From contig JAFSKL010000016.1 in NCBI GenBank assembly GCA_017448985.1, forward strand, positions 1 through 64,000: a stretch of DNA of 64,000 nt, read 5' to 3'. Source of the stretch: Paludibacteraceae bacterium. Its GTDB lineage: Bacteria; Bacteroidota; Bacteroidia; Bacteroidales; Paludibacteraceae. The notes under the pieces are model-generated. The model worked only from the letters and a program-made list of their open reading frames with translations, was not told where the DNA came from and made no database searches. Of the stretch, positions 1-8,203 are shown piece by piece; position 1 is the first letter of the stretch, and each line of letters starts with the position of its first letter. The position numbers were made by a program, and so were the translations under genes.

Positions 1-3000
1 ATACCTGCACCGTGTTTTCATGGGCCGTCTTATTGGCGGCAGAGGCCTTCTCTACCGCGTATTGCAGACCGCTCACATACCGCTCCCTACGGGCGTTATT
101 TATCCAACCGTTGCTATTACATGCCGCAATGAATGCACCCGTATTGGCGTAGGCTGACGCATTATTCCAGTCCGTGCCGTCATGGTAGGGGTTGGCGCGC
201 CAGAAAGAGCGCGAAGCACCGCTAATCTCGCCGTACGGATAACGGGTATCATATTCGTATCCTGGTGTAAAATCAGACGGAGTTTCCGTAGATAAAATCT
301 CAGAATTAGAAATCTCTGTATCGGTCGGCTCTCCAATTGGAATTTCATCTCCATCATTGTCTCCTCCGATATATATTTTCCTCTCTACAGTATGGATTTG
401 TCTCGTCAGACTCCTCTTACCGGTCACCGTCTTTCCTGCGATCCACACTTTTCCCCAACCGCCGCAATACAAACTATCTGTAGTAAGTCTGGGGTTGCCC
501 TCGCTATCAAGGACGCGGTTACAGGTAGCCTCGGGATCTATCTGGTCGCCATCCGCCAATGCCGGACCGGCTATATCGCTCAACATGTACACCGTATTAC
601 CCGCTATCGCATTACTCCATGAGCTGCCGTCGCGTTTACCGGCACCATTCGGCGTGACATAGATGACTTTTCCGCCAAGCGGGAGGTCGGTGTTCTCCAC
701 CGCGCCTATATCCGGATCGCCGCCGAAAGAGCGGACGTTATTATCGGTACGGTCGTAGTTGTCCACAGCCGTATAATACGAAGCATTGGCGGCATTGACG
801 CAAGGGTTGGTGGTCAGCGGAGCATACGACACAATACCTCCGTAGAGCGGTTTGTCGCCGTTGGTAGAGTTACCTACGTTACGGCTCGGGTTCACAAATC
901 CCGGGTAGGTAGAAGCGGTATTGTCCGTGCGGGTGAAGATAGCCTGGTTGTTCTTCTCCGAGGGCAGCGACGCATTCAGCGACGAGCCGAACGAGCTGCC
1001 GGCAGGCAGAAAATCATCCGGAACGGTATAACTGAAAGCTGGATCGAAGAAGCCTCGCGGACAAACCTTGCCTGCGGAATCAATCTGCAGACGGAGGTCC
1101 TCATCAAACATATTATATTCGCCGAACACGTATCTCTGTCCGTCCGGGAAGACGGACATCACTTTAGCCATCGTGCCCAGATTACCGCGGTTATCCAGCG
1201 GTCGGTCTCCGTTACAGAAGATGAGGGAGTTATTGACCCGTATGAAACCATGGAATGAATGGTAGGAGTGCTCGGGGTGGGAACAGGTGATAGGATCGTC
1301 GCTCTCGGTCTGTTTGCTATCCGCCTTGAAGGGGTATCCTACGTTGTTGACCACGTCGCAATGCTCGACCTCTATGTACGCGCGTCCGTTAGCGGTGATG
1401 ATACCGTGGTCGTTGATGGTACCTCCCTCGCCCTGGTAGTCCGCCATGTTGTTGCGGATGACGCAGTTGACCATCTTCAGCTCCGCGTAACAAACCGTCC
1501 CGTCAGCATGCTTGTGCTCGCCGTTGACATAGACTGCCGCGCCTTTCGGCGAGGAGCAGTTGGTGATAACGCAGTTGCGCAGCTGGTTACCCGTCATATC
1601 GATACGTTTCTCCGGGTCTACGGAGACATTATTGACCAGCACGCCGCCACCCGCCGGAGCGGAATGGCTATGGATGATATTATGGGTGTTGGCGTCTGCG
1701 AGCGTGAATCCATCCACTATCGTGTGCTCCACGTTCACCATGGCTATCACGTGTGCGGAGTTGTTCTCATACCCCCTCGTGCCGCCGATACCGGTGATGT
1801 TCGCTGTGATGGTGGTCACATAGTCGCGGGGATTGCGGGTGCCGGTGTCGGTGCCTTCAAGCCTCGTAGGATAGCCGCCGTACAGACGCATATGGCTCTC
1901 TACACGTACCGCCGCAGTACGGATGTTCTTATCCAGATAGTTGCCCGGTCCGGCGGTATTGATCGTACCTTCCTTCACGAGGATCTGGACGTAGTCATAG
2001 CGCGTCAGTTCGCCCGTTGCCATTCCTGCCGAATCCAGAGCCGGAATCATATAGTGGTGGTTTCCTCCATCATCATTGACGAGGTACTGGCGGAAGAACT
2101 GAAGCGCCTCACCCAAGTCTCGGATAGGAACAGTCCATGAACTACCTTCTTTCTCTTGCGGAACAAAGTTACCCACACTGTCATACACACCTACCCGGTT
2201 CGGGTTGATAAACAGCGTCGGAATAGGCTCCGTAGCGCCATTACGTGCCTCCAGTCCCTGAGGCGGAACCAAGGCATACGTTATCGGATCCGGCTGACGA
2301 ACCAACGCACCCAAAGTCGATACCGGCTCGAACGGGTTCGTTACCACACCGTAATCCGTATGCGCGTGCCTGATCCACTGGGAGGCGTCCTGAATAGCGT
2401 CCGTCACCTGCACACCTTTCTGGTCCAGCGCCGAATAGGATGTCAAGTGCCATAAACGCGGACCGGGGAAATAGTAGGGATACATGTGCATGAACACACC
2501 CGGACCGTAAATGCTGTCCTTTCGGGAAACACGACTCCAGTCGGTCGGATCAACCGTCGGATTGAAGAAGCAGGGGAAGTTACCCGACGAACCTTTTATC
2601 GGCAGATTGTTCTTCTCCAGCGAGAACACCATTTCCTTCTGCACACCTGTCCAGTCGGATATATCGTGGTTCATGAACGCCGAGTGATAAACATACACCT
2701 GGAAATCCTCTTTTATGATCTGACGCACACTCGCGAACTGAATATCGTTGTTCGATTCACATTTGTTTCCCCAGAACACGGAGTTGAAAATCATACCGCA
2801 GTCGCGGATATAGATACCTCCCGAACGACCGTGACGACGACCATAATACATTACATCCGCGCTGATACAATTGTTTGCCGTTACCGTCGCGTGGTTAATC
2901 GTACCGCCGTCCGCAAGATACACACCGCCGCCTTCGGCTGAAGCGGTATTATTATTGATTACGCACGCGGACGAGAAAGGCGAATAATAACTGATCTGAA

Positions 3001-4069
3001 CCGTATCTTCCGGCATGATATGCGCTGCGATACGTTCCGGAACCGGATACTCGCCGGGGATATGGCATATAGCCAAACCGCCGCCGCAACGCGCTGCATT
3101 ACTCATAATATGGCAATGCCCCACCTGACCGTCATAGTCGATGCAGACACCGCCGCCGTAACCTTGTACCACACCGATACCCGGACTCTGGCACTGCATA
3201 ATCTTACAGAACTCGACTATTCCGCCGCCGTCCAGATACACACCGCCGCCTCGCATCGTTGCGTTACAACGCTCCACGATACAATTCTTCAGCATCGAAT
3301 TGCCTACCATGTATGCACCGCCGCCGTAAGACATATGCTCACGAACCGTCGTGGTCTTCGACGACGCGTTTCCACTCGAAATCACACAACCGTCCACCGA
3401 CGCCATATGCTCCAACGGACGGAAATGGCCTTTCGTACTGTCATTCGTCGTCTCGAACTGACCGTTCGTAGCAAACCATACCACGTGGTACGAACTGGCA
3501 GGGAAGGTGGTATTGAATCGTCCGCGGATGCTGTCGAACTGGAACACAGGTACTCCCGTCGTGTGGTTTCCCGTCAGAATGGTGGCATACCTCAAATCCC
3601 ATTGGGAAGCAATCGAGTCACCCGATGTCGTTCCCGTGCCGTTCGGGTCAGCCCAGTTGTCCTTGCATTTCTTGCCGTTCACCATCACACGGTCACCCGG
3701 ATTCGACTCGGGAGTATCCGGATTGAAACCGCCATAGACATGGATACCGGAATAAATCTTGAAAGACGTATTCAGAATCGAACCGCCGGACGACTCGGTC
3801 GATTCGGTAGGAACATAAGTTCCTGCCGCCACATACACAGAACCCGAAGTCAGGTGGTTCTGCGCCAGATAGTCGCGCAAATCATTGATAGCATCCTGCA
3901 AACGGTTCGTTGCTGTTGCCCACGAACGGCCGTCATTGTTGTACTTGCCATCAGGGTGTACATAACGAATCGTATCCGTCTGTCCCCACGCGCGCGCGCA
4001 CCCAAGCACACACGCGAACATTATTAATAATATGTAACTATATCGTCTCAATTCTTTCCCTTTCACCAT
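1..4069 (-). CDS. Large secreted parallel beta-helix surface protein (C-terminus beyond window)
   Basis: The reading frame is open from the ATG at 4069 to the window edge (at least 1356 codons), so the C-terminus is missing. Residues 1 to about 29 form a signal peptide (KGKELRRY, then a hydrophobic stretch, ending near AWGQ). Downstream are many glycine-rich turns such as GGGVYLDGG, GGGVCIDYDG, GGGVYLADGG and AAVYVNGEH with ladders of short hydrophobic strands (NCIVERCNA, HCHIMSNNA-like), typical of right-handed parallel beta-helix or polymorphic outer-membrane-type proteins. A second beta-helix block starts with VIYVTPNGAGKRDGSSW, echoing the N-terminal IRYVHPDGKYNNDGRSW, so the protein is at least two tandem helices. 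It is the last visible gene of the fimbria-type operon and could be an adhesin or tip-like component; that role is inferred only from position. Long ORFs on the opposite strand are shadows. Confidence 0.8.
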   Translation of the reverse strand, partial: MVKGKELRRYSYILLIMFACVLGCARAWGQTDTIRYVHPDGKYNNDGRSWATATNRLQDAINDLRDYLAQNHLTSGSVYVAAGTYVPTESTESSGGSILNTSFKIYSGIHVYGGFNPDTPESNPGDRVMVNGKKCKDNWADPNGTGTTSGDSIASQWDLRYATILTGNHTTGVPVFQFDSIRGRFNTTFPASSYHVVWFATNGQFETTNDSTKGHFRPLEHMASVDGCVISSGNASSKTTTVREHMSYGGGAYMVGNSMLKNCIVERCNATMRGGGVYLDGGGIVEFCKIMQCQSPGIGVVQGYGGGVCIDYDGQVGHCHIMSNAARCGGGLAICHIPGEYPVPERIAAHIMPEDTVQISYYSPFSSACVINNNTASAEGGGVYLADGGTINHATVTANNCISADVMYYGRRHGRSGGIYIRDCGMIFNSVFWGNKCESNNDIQFASVRQIIKEDFQVYVYHSAFMNHDISDWTGVQKEMVFSLEKNNLPIKGSSGNFPCFFNPTVDPTDWSRVSRKDSIYGPGVFMHMYPYYFPGPRLWHLTSYSALDQKGVQVTDAIQDASQWIRHAHTDYGVVTNPFEPVSTLGALVRQPDPITYALVPPQGLEARNGATEPIPTLFINPNRVGVYDSVGNFVPQEKEGSSWTVPIRDLGEALQFFRQYLVNDDGGNHHYMIPALDSAGMATGELTRYDYVQILVKEGTINTAGPGNYLDKNIRTAAVRVESHMRLYGGYPTRLEGTDTGTRNPRDYVTTITANITGIGGTRGYENNSAHVIAMVNVEHTIVDGFTLADANTHNIIHSHSAPAGGGVLVNNVSVDPEKRIDMTGNQLRNCVITNCSSPKGAAVYVNGEHKHADGTVCYAELKMVNCVIRNNMADYQGEGGTINDHGIITANGRAYIEVEHCDVVNNVGYPFKADSKQTESDDPITCSHPEHSYHSFHGFIRVNNSLIFCNGDRPLDNRGNLGTMAKVMSVFPDGQRYVFGEYNMFDEDLRLQIDSAGKVCPRGFFDPAFSYTVPDDFLPAGSSFGSSLNASLPSEKNNQAIFTRTDNTASTYPGFVNPSRNVGNSTNGDKPLYGGIVSYAPLTTNPCVNAANASYYTAVDNYDRTDNNVRSFGGDPDIGAVENTDLPLGGKVIYVTPNGAGKRDGSSWSNAIAGNTVYMLSDIAGPALADGDQIDPEATCNRVLDSEGNPRLTTDSLYCGGWGKVWIAGKTVTGKRSLTRQIHTVERKIYIGGDNDGDEIPIGEPTDTEISNSEILSTETPSDFTPGYEYDTRYPYGEISGASRSFWRANPYHDGTDWNNASAYANTGAFIAACNSNGWINNARRERYVSGLQYAVEKASAANKTAHENTVQV

Positions 4070-4094
4070 TCACTCTTTCAACTTTACCCTTTAA

Positions 4095-4131
4095 CCTGTA
4101 GGCGCTTGCGCCGTCCTGTAGCGAAGCGTCC
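4095..4131. repeat. GCG-rich dispersed palindromic element, copy 1
   Basis: The element reads CCTGTAGGCGCTTGCGCC followed by GTCCTGTAGCGAAGCGTCC: two small inverted repeats (GGCGC..GCGCC and GCG/CGC arms), each preceded by CCTGTA. It sits between two genes of the fimbria operon. Related copies occur at 10134-10155, 11609-11645, 11651-11687 and, inside mnmA, 45580-45613. The flanks carry 7-bp words of the type CTTTCAC. Confidence 0.7.
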
Positions 4132-4154
4132 TTTCACCTTTCACTCTTTCCCCT

Positions 4155-5234
4155 TTACCTCTCCACTATTTTCGTCTCAGTCTTGTTCTCCAGCGGTTTC
4201 GACAACTTGAAATCTGCGCGAAGCCACGGCACAAACGGAGACGTCTTGTCTATCGACATAAAAATCGTCGGACGATACCCTTCACCCGAAGCGTCATTGG
4301 TCTGCATCTTCAACTGTAGCGGATAATAACCTCCGCCATCCACCGTATAGGGTATCGTATAGAAATATTTCCTACCTTCCCACCAAAGCCCTTCATCATC
4401 TGATCTAACAATATTTGCTATTGTATAACCTGTGGCCAAAGGTGCACCTGACACACTGTTCTCCATAGGCTTGAAACAGTAGGCGTATCCGTTATATAAG
4501 TTGCGCGCCTCCATATAGGTCAAACGAACTGCTTCGCTCGGATCGGTATTGTTGATGCGTACCGAATCTACCACATTCCACTTGATATCCACCTTCGCCG
4601 CCACATGGTACATCAGCAAATCCACGGTAAAAGTGTTGCGGTGACTGCAATCGAACGAGCAGTAATACTCGCCGTTATATTCATAGTTATAGGGTGTAGA
4701 ATATATATTTGCTAGATCCTGTTGTATCGAATCTGTGTTAAATTTCCAATCCATCAAATCCGACATACTCGACACACTCGCAAACGCAGTGTTGAAGGTC
4801 AGTTTCCTGTAGCTGCAAATAGCATATACATGCCCGACAGGTCCTTCGTTTTTCAACTGGAAAGCGAGATCATCCGTATAGCGGAATACACTGTCCATAT
4901 TCGTTTCTAATGGGCCACTGTAATGGGTCATCTCCCATTTGTTACTATCCAGCACACGCTCTTCCCGTTTCCATACCGACCATGTATCTCCGTCACCTTT
5001 TTTCATCACGAAGATATAGGCATATTTGGGAAACGCAAACATCTCACTCGTTCCCGGATCACCCATCACACGACGGGGAGAACGCAACTGAAACGACATC
5101 TCGTTTGCAGGTAAGCACAACGCCAGATTCATCTGTGCGTGTTGCTCCACTTCCTCATGGCAGCCCACGAGTAACAATAGCATTAAAATATATATGTTAT
5201 TTCGTATTATATGCTTAAATTGGCTCAATCTCAT
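4155..5234 (-). CDS. Lipoprotein of the fimbria-type operon, family not recognised
   Basis: The chosen start at 5234 gives MRLSQFKH with a hydrophobic run LMLLLLVGC, so Cys25 is the likely lipidated residue of a signal peptidase II lipoprotein. The start is preceded by GGAGGAGG, an unusually good Shine-Dalgarno-like sequence for this order, and overlaps the end of the upstream gene by 20 bases, which suggests translational coupling. A longer frame to 5279 exists but is less plausible. The mature protein (about 335 residues) is rich in aromatic and beta-strand-forming residues without a motif I can name. Its position directly after the FimB/Mfa2-like gene matches the accessory or tip subunits of Bacteroidales fimbrial operons (Mfa3, Mfa4, FimC to FimE types), but that assignment rests on context, not on sequence. 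Confidence 0.7.
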   Translation of the reverse strand: MRLSQFKHIIRNNIYILMLLLLVGCHEEVEQHAQMNLALCLPANEMSFQLRSPRRVMGDPGTSEMFAFPKYAYIFVMKKGDGDTWSVWKREERVLDSNKWEMTHYSGPLETNMDSVFRYTDDLAFQLKNEGPVGHVYAICSYRKLTFNTAFASVSSMSDLMDWKFNTDSIQQDLANIYSTPYNYEYNGEYYCSFDCSHRNTFTVDLLMYHVAAKVDIKWNVVDSVRINNTDPSEAVRLTYMEARNLYNGYAYCFKPMENSVSGAPLATGYTIANIVRSDDEGLWWEGRKYFYTIPYTVDGGGYYPLQLKMQTNDASGEGYRPTIFMSIDKTSPFVPWLRADFKLSKPLENKTETKIVER

Positions 5235-6222
5235 GTCCTCCTCCATCTTTCCAATCAAGTTCAACCATTGCTCCAACATCTTCTGTTATTGGCACAATCT
5301 CTCCCTTGCTTCCCAATCGACACTGTATAATGCGCAGTGTCCCCGCTTTCAATGGCTCTTTCAACTCCAATGTTGTCTTCGGTGTCTCGCCACCTGCCAT
5401 CGTCGTCACTAACTCCACATGCCAAGGCTGATTGTCGGGTGTCGGCATACAAACCGTCGCCAAACAACGCAACGGCGCTTCCACTGCCTTCATTCCTTTC
5501 TTTACCGTCGGCATCTCAGCATTGTAATTAAGCTTTAAATTTTCTAAAAGGAATGTGCGCGGGTGCGCGTAAGAGAACACACTGTCCTTCACCATAAAAC
5601 TCTCCGCACAATCCTTCGTCACTCCTTCCGCGGATACGAAATCCGGACAATCCATCACATCCAATACCACGGCCACCGCTGCATTTACCATATACAAATG
5701 CACATCGAAGAACCGTGTATGCTCATCCACATTCATCGGAAGACGGGCTGTGAACAGTCCCGTATTCAAAGGATTGATGATATCCTTGTCCGGCATACGG
5801 AATTCCATCGTCTCCGAGTGATCCGTCCCAAGGAACTGCACTTGGTAGTTCTCCGCTATATTGGCAACGCCCAAGTGCATATAGTTCTCTTGAGGCAGAT
5901 AAATCGTATAACTCGTACGGTTATCATTGATCACCTCCTGTATCAGGTGGCGCAAGTCGTCGAAATCACGCGAATAAAAGCGCAAGTCTATATCCTTCGC
6001 TATATCCGTGAAAATCGGATCCAGCCATTCTTGCAACGCCGCGCGTACAGGGGCATCCATTTCCGTCATCAACTCAGCTTGCAACTGCAAACTTAATTCA
6101 GTATGCAGTTGCAGCTGATAATTGACCATCAATTCCTCACCGCAAACACTCATATCATCATCGATGATACTGCATGCAGCGATGAACAATGGAATCAATA
6201 CTATGACGAATAACCGTTTCAA
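5215..6222 (-). CDS. FimB/Mfa2-family fimbrial anchor-like lipoprotein
   Basis: The 335-residue protein begins at a TTG codon (6222); no in-frame ATG gives a complete signal peptide. The N-terminus MKRLFVIVLIPLFIAAC places the lipidated cysteine at position 17, followed by SIIDDDMSVCGEEL, which resembles the acidic, Cys-containing mature N-terminus of FimB/Mfa2 proteins. Family knowledge: these proteins anchor and limit the length of the major fimbria. It lies directly downstream of the fimbrillin gene and overlaps the next lipoprotein gene by 20 bases. A hairpin (6240-6257) stands between the fimbrillin stop and this start and could lower its expression relative to the major subunit. The family call combines lipobox, length and context and is moderately secure. 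Confidence 0.65.
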   Translation of the reverse strand: MKRLFVIVLIPLFIAACSIIDDDMSVCGEELMVNYQLQLHTELSLQLQAELMTEMDAPVRAALQEWLDPIFTDIAKDIDLRFYSRDFDDLRHLIQEVINDNRTSYTIYLPQENYMHLGVANIAENYQVQFLGTDHSETMEFRMPDKDIINPLNTGLFTARLPMNVDEHTRFFDVHLYMVNAAVAVVLDVMDCPDFVSAEGVTKDCAESFMVKDSVFSYAHPRTFLLENLKLNYNAEMPTVKKGMKAVEAPLRCLATVCMPTPDNQPWHVELVTTMAGGETPKTTLELKEPLKAGTLRIIQCRLGSKGEIVPITEDVGAMVELDWKDGGGHEIEPI

Positions 6223-6239
6223 GTTATACTACTTTTTCA

Positions 6240-6257
6240 TCCGCCAAGTTTGGCGGA
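6240..6257. repeat. Single TCCGCCAAxTTTGGCGGA hairpin between fimbrillin and anchor genes
   Basis: A perfect inverted repeat (TCCGCCAA / TTGGCGGA) lies in the 45-base gap between the fimbrillin stop and the TTG start of the downstream gene. The same hairpin word recurs in the leader arrays at 10167, 11757, 11849, 11941 and 42489. In sense orientation it is followed by GAAAAAG, matching the purine-rich spacer seen in those arrays. Confidence 0.7.
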
Positions 6258-6267
6258 TCTCACAGTG

Positions 6268-8010
6268 TTAATCAAAATCGATCTCATAGGTATGACCGGC
6301 CTTCCATGTCAGGTCAACCAACATACCGATTTCCAGTTGCGGAGCTTTCAGATCAGGAATCGTGTTGTAAGCATTCTTCAGATCCTTGACAGAAAGGCGA
6401 ACGATCGTGGTGTAGTCTTGTTTGAACACCTTGCTGTCGGTCTGAGTAGCCAAAGCTGCATTCAACTGACCAACCAGATAGAACTTGCCGCCGATAGGTA
6501 CAATACCGTCTGCGCCGTAGAAGTCCTTTGCAGAGGTGTTGGTAAACTCAACGCAGATATACTCGTTCTCACTTGCAGCAGTCTCCATAACAAGAGTGGA
6601 GTTCGTTGCGCTGTAAGCACTCGGAGTAGCATACATAGCTGCCGTCATAACGGTATCATATACAGTGTAAGCGTATGTAGCGCTACCTGCATAAGTAGCC
6701 GGAGTGAAGTCGAAACCTACGTTTTTCTGACCACCTATCAGCACTGCCGATACAGGATAACCTAATGCAGGATTGACAACCTTGTTGTTGGCGGTAACAA
6801 GATCGTTGTCCTCCAGATTCGTTCCTTCTTTCAGTTTCACTTGTACATCCAGACGAGCTACTGCATATTGGATCGTGTCCTTCAATGCGATAGAACGGGT
6901 CTTGGCGTTTACAGAGCTGTTATCATTCGGATATTGACCCAAGATAGAAGCCCAGCTTGCACCTTCTGCATAATGCTCTTTCTCGCTTGCATTCGAAGTT
7001 TTGATCTTAGTGTTAGCGAAATACCAGAGCGAAGGAGGATATACATAACGGTCAATCTGTGCAGGAGCCAAAACGCCATAAGCGTGAGCAGCATTGCCTG
7101 CAAATAAGCCGGTACCTGCGTTATAAGCAACTGCTACGGCACCGTCGGGCAGATTGAACTTGTGCGGGAAGTTCTGCAAACCGGCTACCAGAGTAACCTC
7201 ACCGGTGGTGGTGTTAACTGTAGCATACTCAGGACGAGCAATAGAGTCGCGAATGGCTGATGCCAAAGCGTCGGTGGTGTTGAGTTTCAAGTTCTTGTAC
7301 AGATCTGTCATCATACGACGGATGCCGAAAGAACTGAGAACTGTAGCGGAACTGTAAGCGCGGAACAACTCATAGAAACCTTCATTGTCACCGGCGGTGT
7401 AGTTCTTCCATGCCTTCGTACCGTCAGTAGCATTAGCAACGGCATTCAGATAAGCGATCAAACCGGTGTAAGCAGCATCAGCCTCAATTGTAGATGCGTT
7501 AGCATTGATGGGCTCAAGAGCAAAGGTGAAAGCTGTGGGCTCACCTGCCAAAGAACCGGTCAAAGAACCTTTCTTGAACTTGTTCGACTCGTTGGTATTC
7601 GACTCGCCGTAGAACAAGAATGCAGAGGTACCGGTCGGAACTTGCTGAGCCTCGAATACTTTCGTACGGCCCTTACCGGTCTCATTTGCATAAGTAGAAC
7701 CAATTACGCCAAGTACGATGTTGTCGCCGTGACGAACAGAAGAGGTGGTGATGGCTGCCGACGGAGCAAACGGAACGAGAGTAATAGCTTTCATTCCATT
7801 AGTTGCAAAATCAGTAGCGCCCGATGTCTGAACGTTTACGCCCGGCATGTGACGCATTCCACCATCTACCTGAGTAGGCAAAGACAGCGTGATGTCGGTG
7901 GACACGGACGCAGCCTTCTTCGACGGCTCATTCTCGTCGTTCTTACATCCAGTAAGAACTACTGCGCTCAGCATAACTGCTGCCAGCGCAAAAAATGTCA
8001 TTTTTTTCAT
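6268..8010 (-). CDS. Fimbrillin-like major surface lipoprotein (FimA/Mfa1 type)
   Basis: About 580 residues. The start at 8010 gives MKKMTFFALAAVMLSAVVLTGC, with Cys22 as the lipobox cysteine; an in-frame ATG four codons upstream is possible. The mature protein is Ala/Thr/Gly rich, and its C-terminus (IGMLVDLTWKAGHTYEIDFD) has the final beta-strand pattern, tryptophan-Lys-Ala-Gly then alternating hydrophobics, seen in Mfa1/FimA-type fimbrillins, whose last strand takes part in donor-strand polymerisation. Family knowledge: such precursors are lipoproteins cleaved by an Arg-gingipain-type protease before assembly; a possible site is the MRHMPGVNVQ region near residue 57, but this is inference. 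It lies between an OmpA-like protein and a FimB/Mfa2-like anchor, as expected for a fimbria locus. Confidence 0.7.
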   Translation of the reverse strand: MKKMTFFALAAVMLSAVVLTGCKNDENEPSKKAASVSTDITLSLPTQVDGGMRHMPGVNVQTSGATDFATNGMKAITLVPFAPSAAITTSSVRHGDNIVLGVIGSTYANETGKGRTKVFEAQQVPTGTSAFLFYGESNTNESNKFKKGSLTGSLAGEPTAFTFALEPINANASTIEADAAYTGLIAYLNAVANATDGTKAWKNYTAGDNEGFYELFRAYSSATVLSSFGIRRMMTDLYKNLKLNTTDALASAIRDSIARPEYATVNTTTGEVTLVAGLQNFPHKFNLPDGAVAVAYNAGTGLFAGNAAHAYGVLAPAQIDRYVYPPSLWYFANTKIKTSNASEKEHYAEGASWASILGQYPNDNSSVNAKTRSIALKDTIQYAVARLDVQVKLKEGTNLEDNDLVTANNKVVNPALGYPVSAVLIGGQKNVGFDFTPATYAGSATYAYTVYDTVMTAAMYATPSAYSATNSTLVMETAASENEYICVEFTNTSAKDFYGADGIVPIGGKFYLVGQLNAALATQTDSKVFKQDYTTIVRLSVKDLKNAYNTIPDLKAPQLEIGMLVDLTWKAGHTYEIDFD

Positions 8011-8083
8011 TGTAAAAAACATTTTTTTAGGGTTAATAAAGTTAATTAGTTGTTTTTTGTTGTTTTATGATAAATCTCATAAG

Positions 8084-8203
8084 TATATTCTTACAAGAAG
8101 TATATTCTTACAAGAAGATATTCCTACAAGAGTTATTCTCAAGATATTCATTATTCATTATTCATTAAAAAGAGATATTCATTATTCATTAATCATTATT
8201 CAT
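8084..8203. repeat. 17-bp direct repeat and 7-bp TTCATTA tandem repeats
   Basis: Two copies of TATATTCTTACAAGAAG lie head to tail (8084-8100 and 8101-8117), followed by degenerate derivatives and then by ATTCATT words with 7-bp spacing. The TTCATTA words supply the last codons (RMNND) and the stop codon of the OmpA-like gene, so the gene end has been formed by the repeat. Confidence 0.75.

Noticed and set aside
3020..4027. Long + strand ORF of 335 codons (also 1259-2140)
   Set aside because: Antisense shadow of the beta-helix protein; the minus frame has a signal peptide, family-like motifs and stays open across the whole region.
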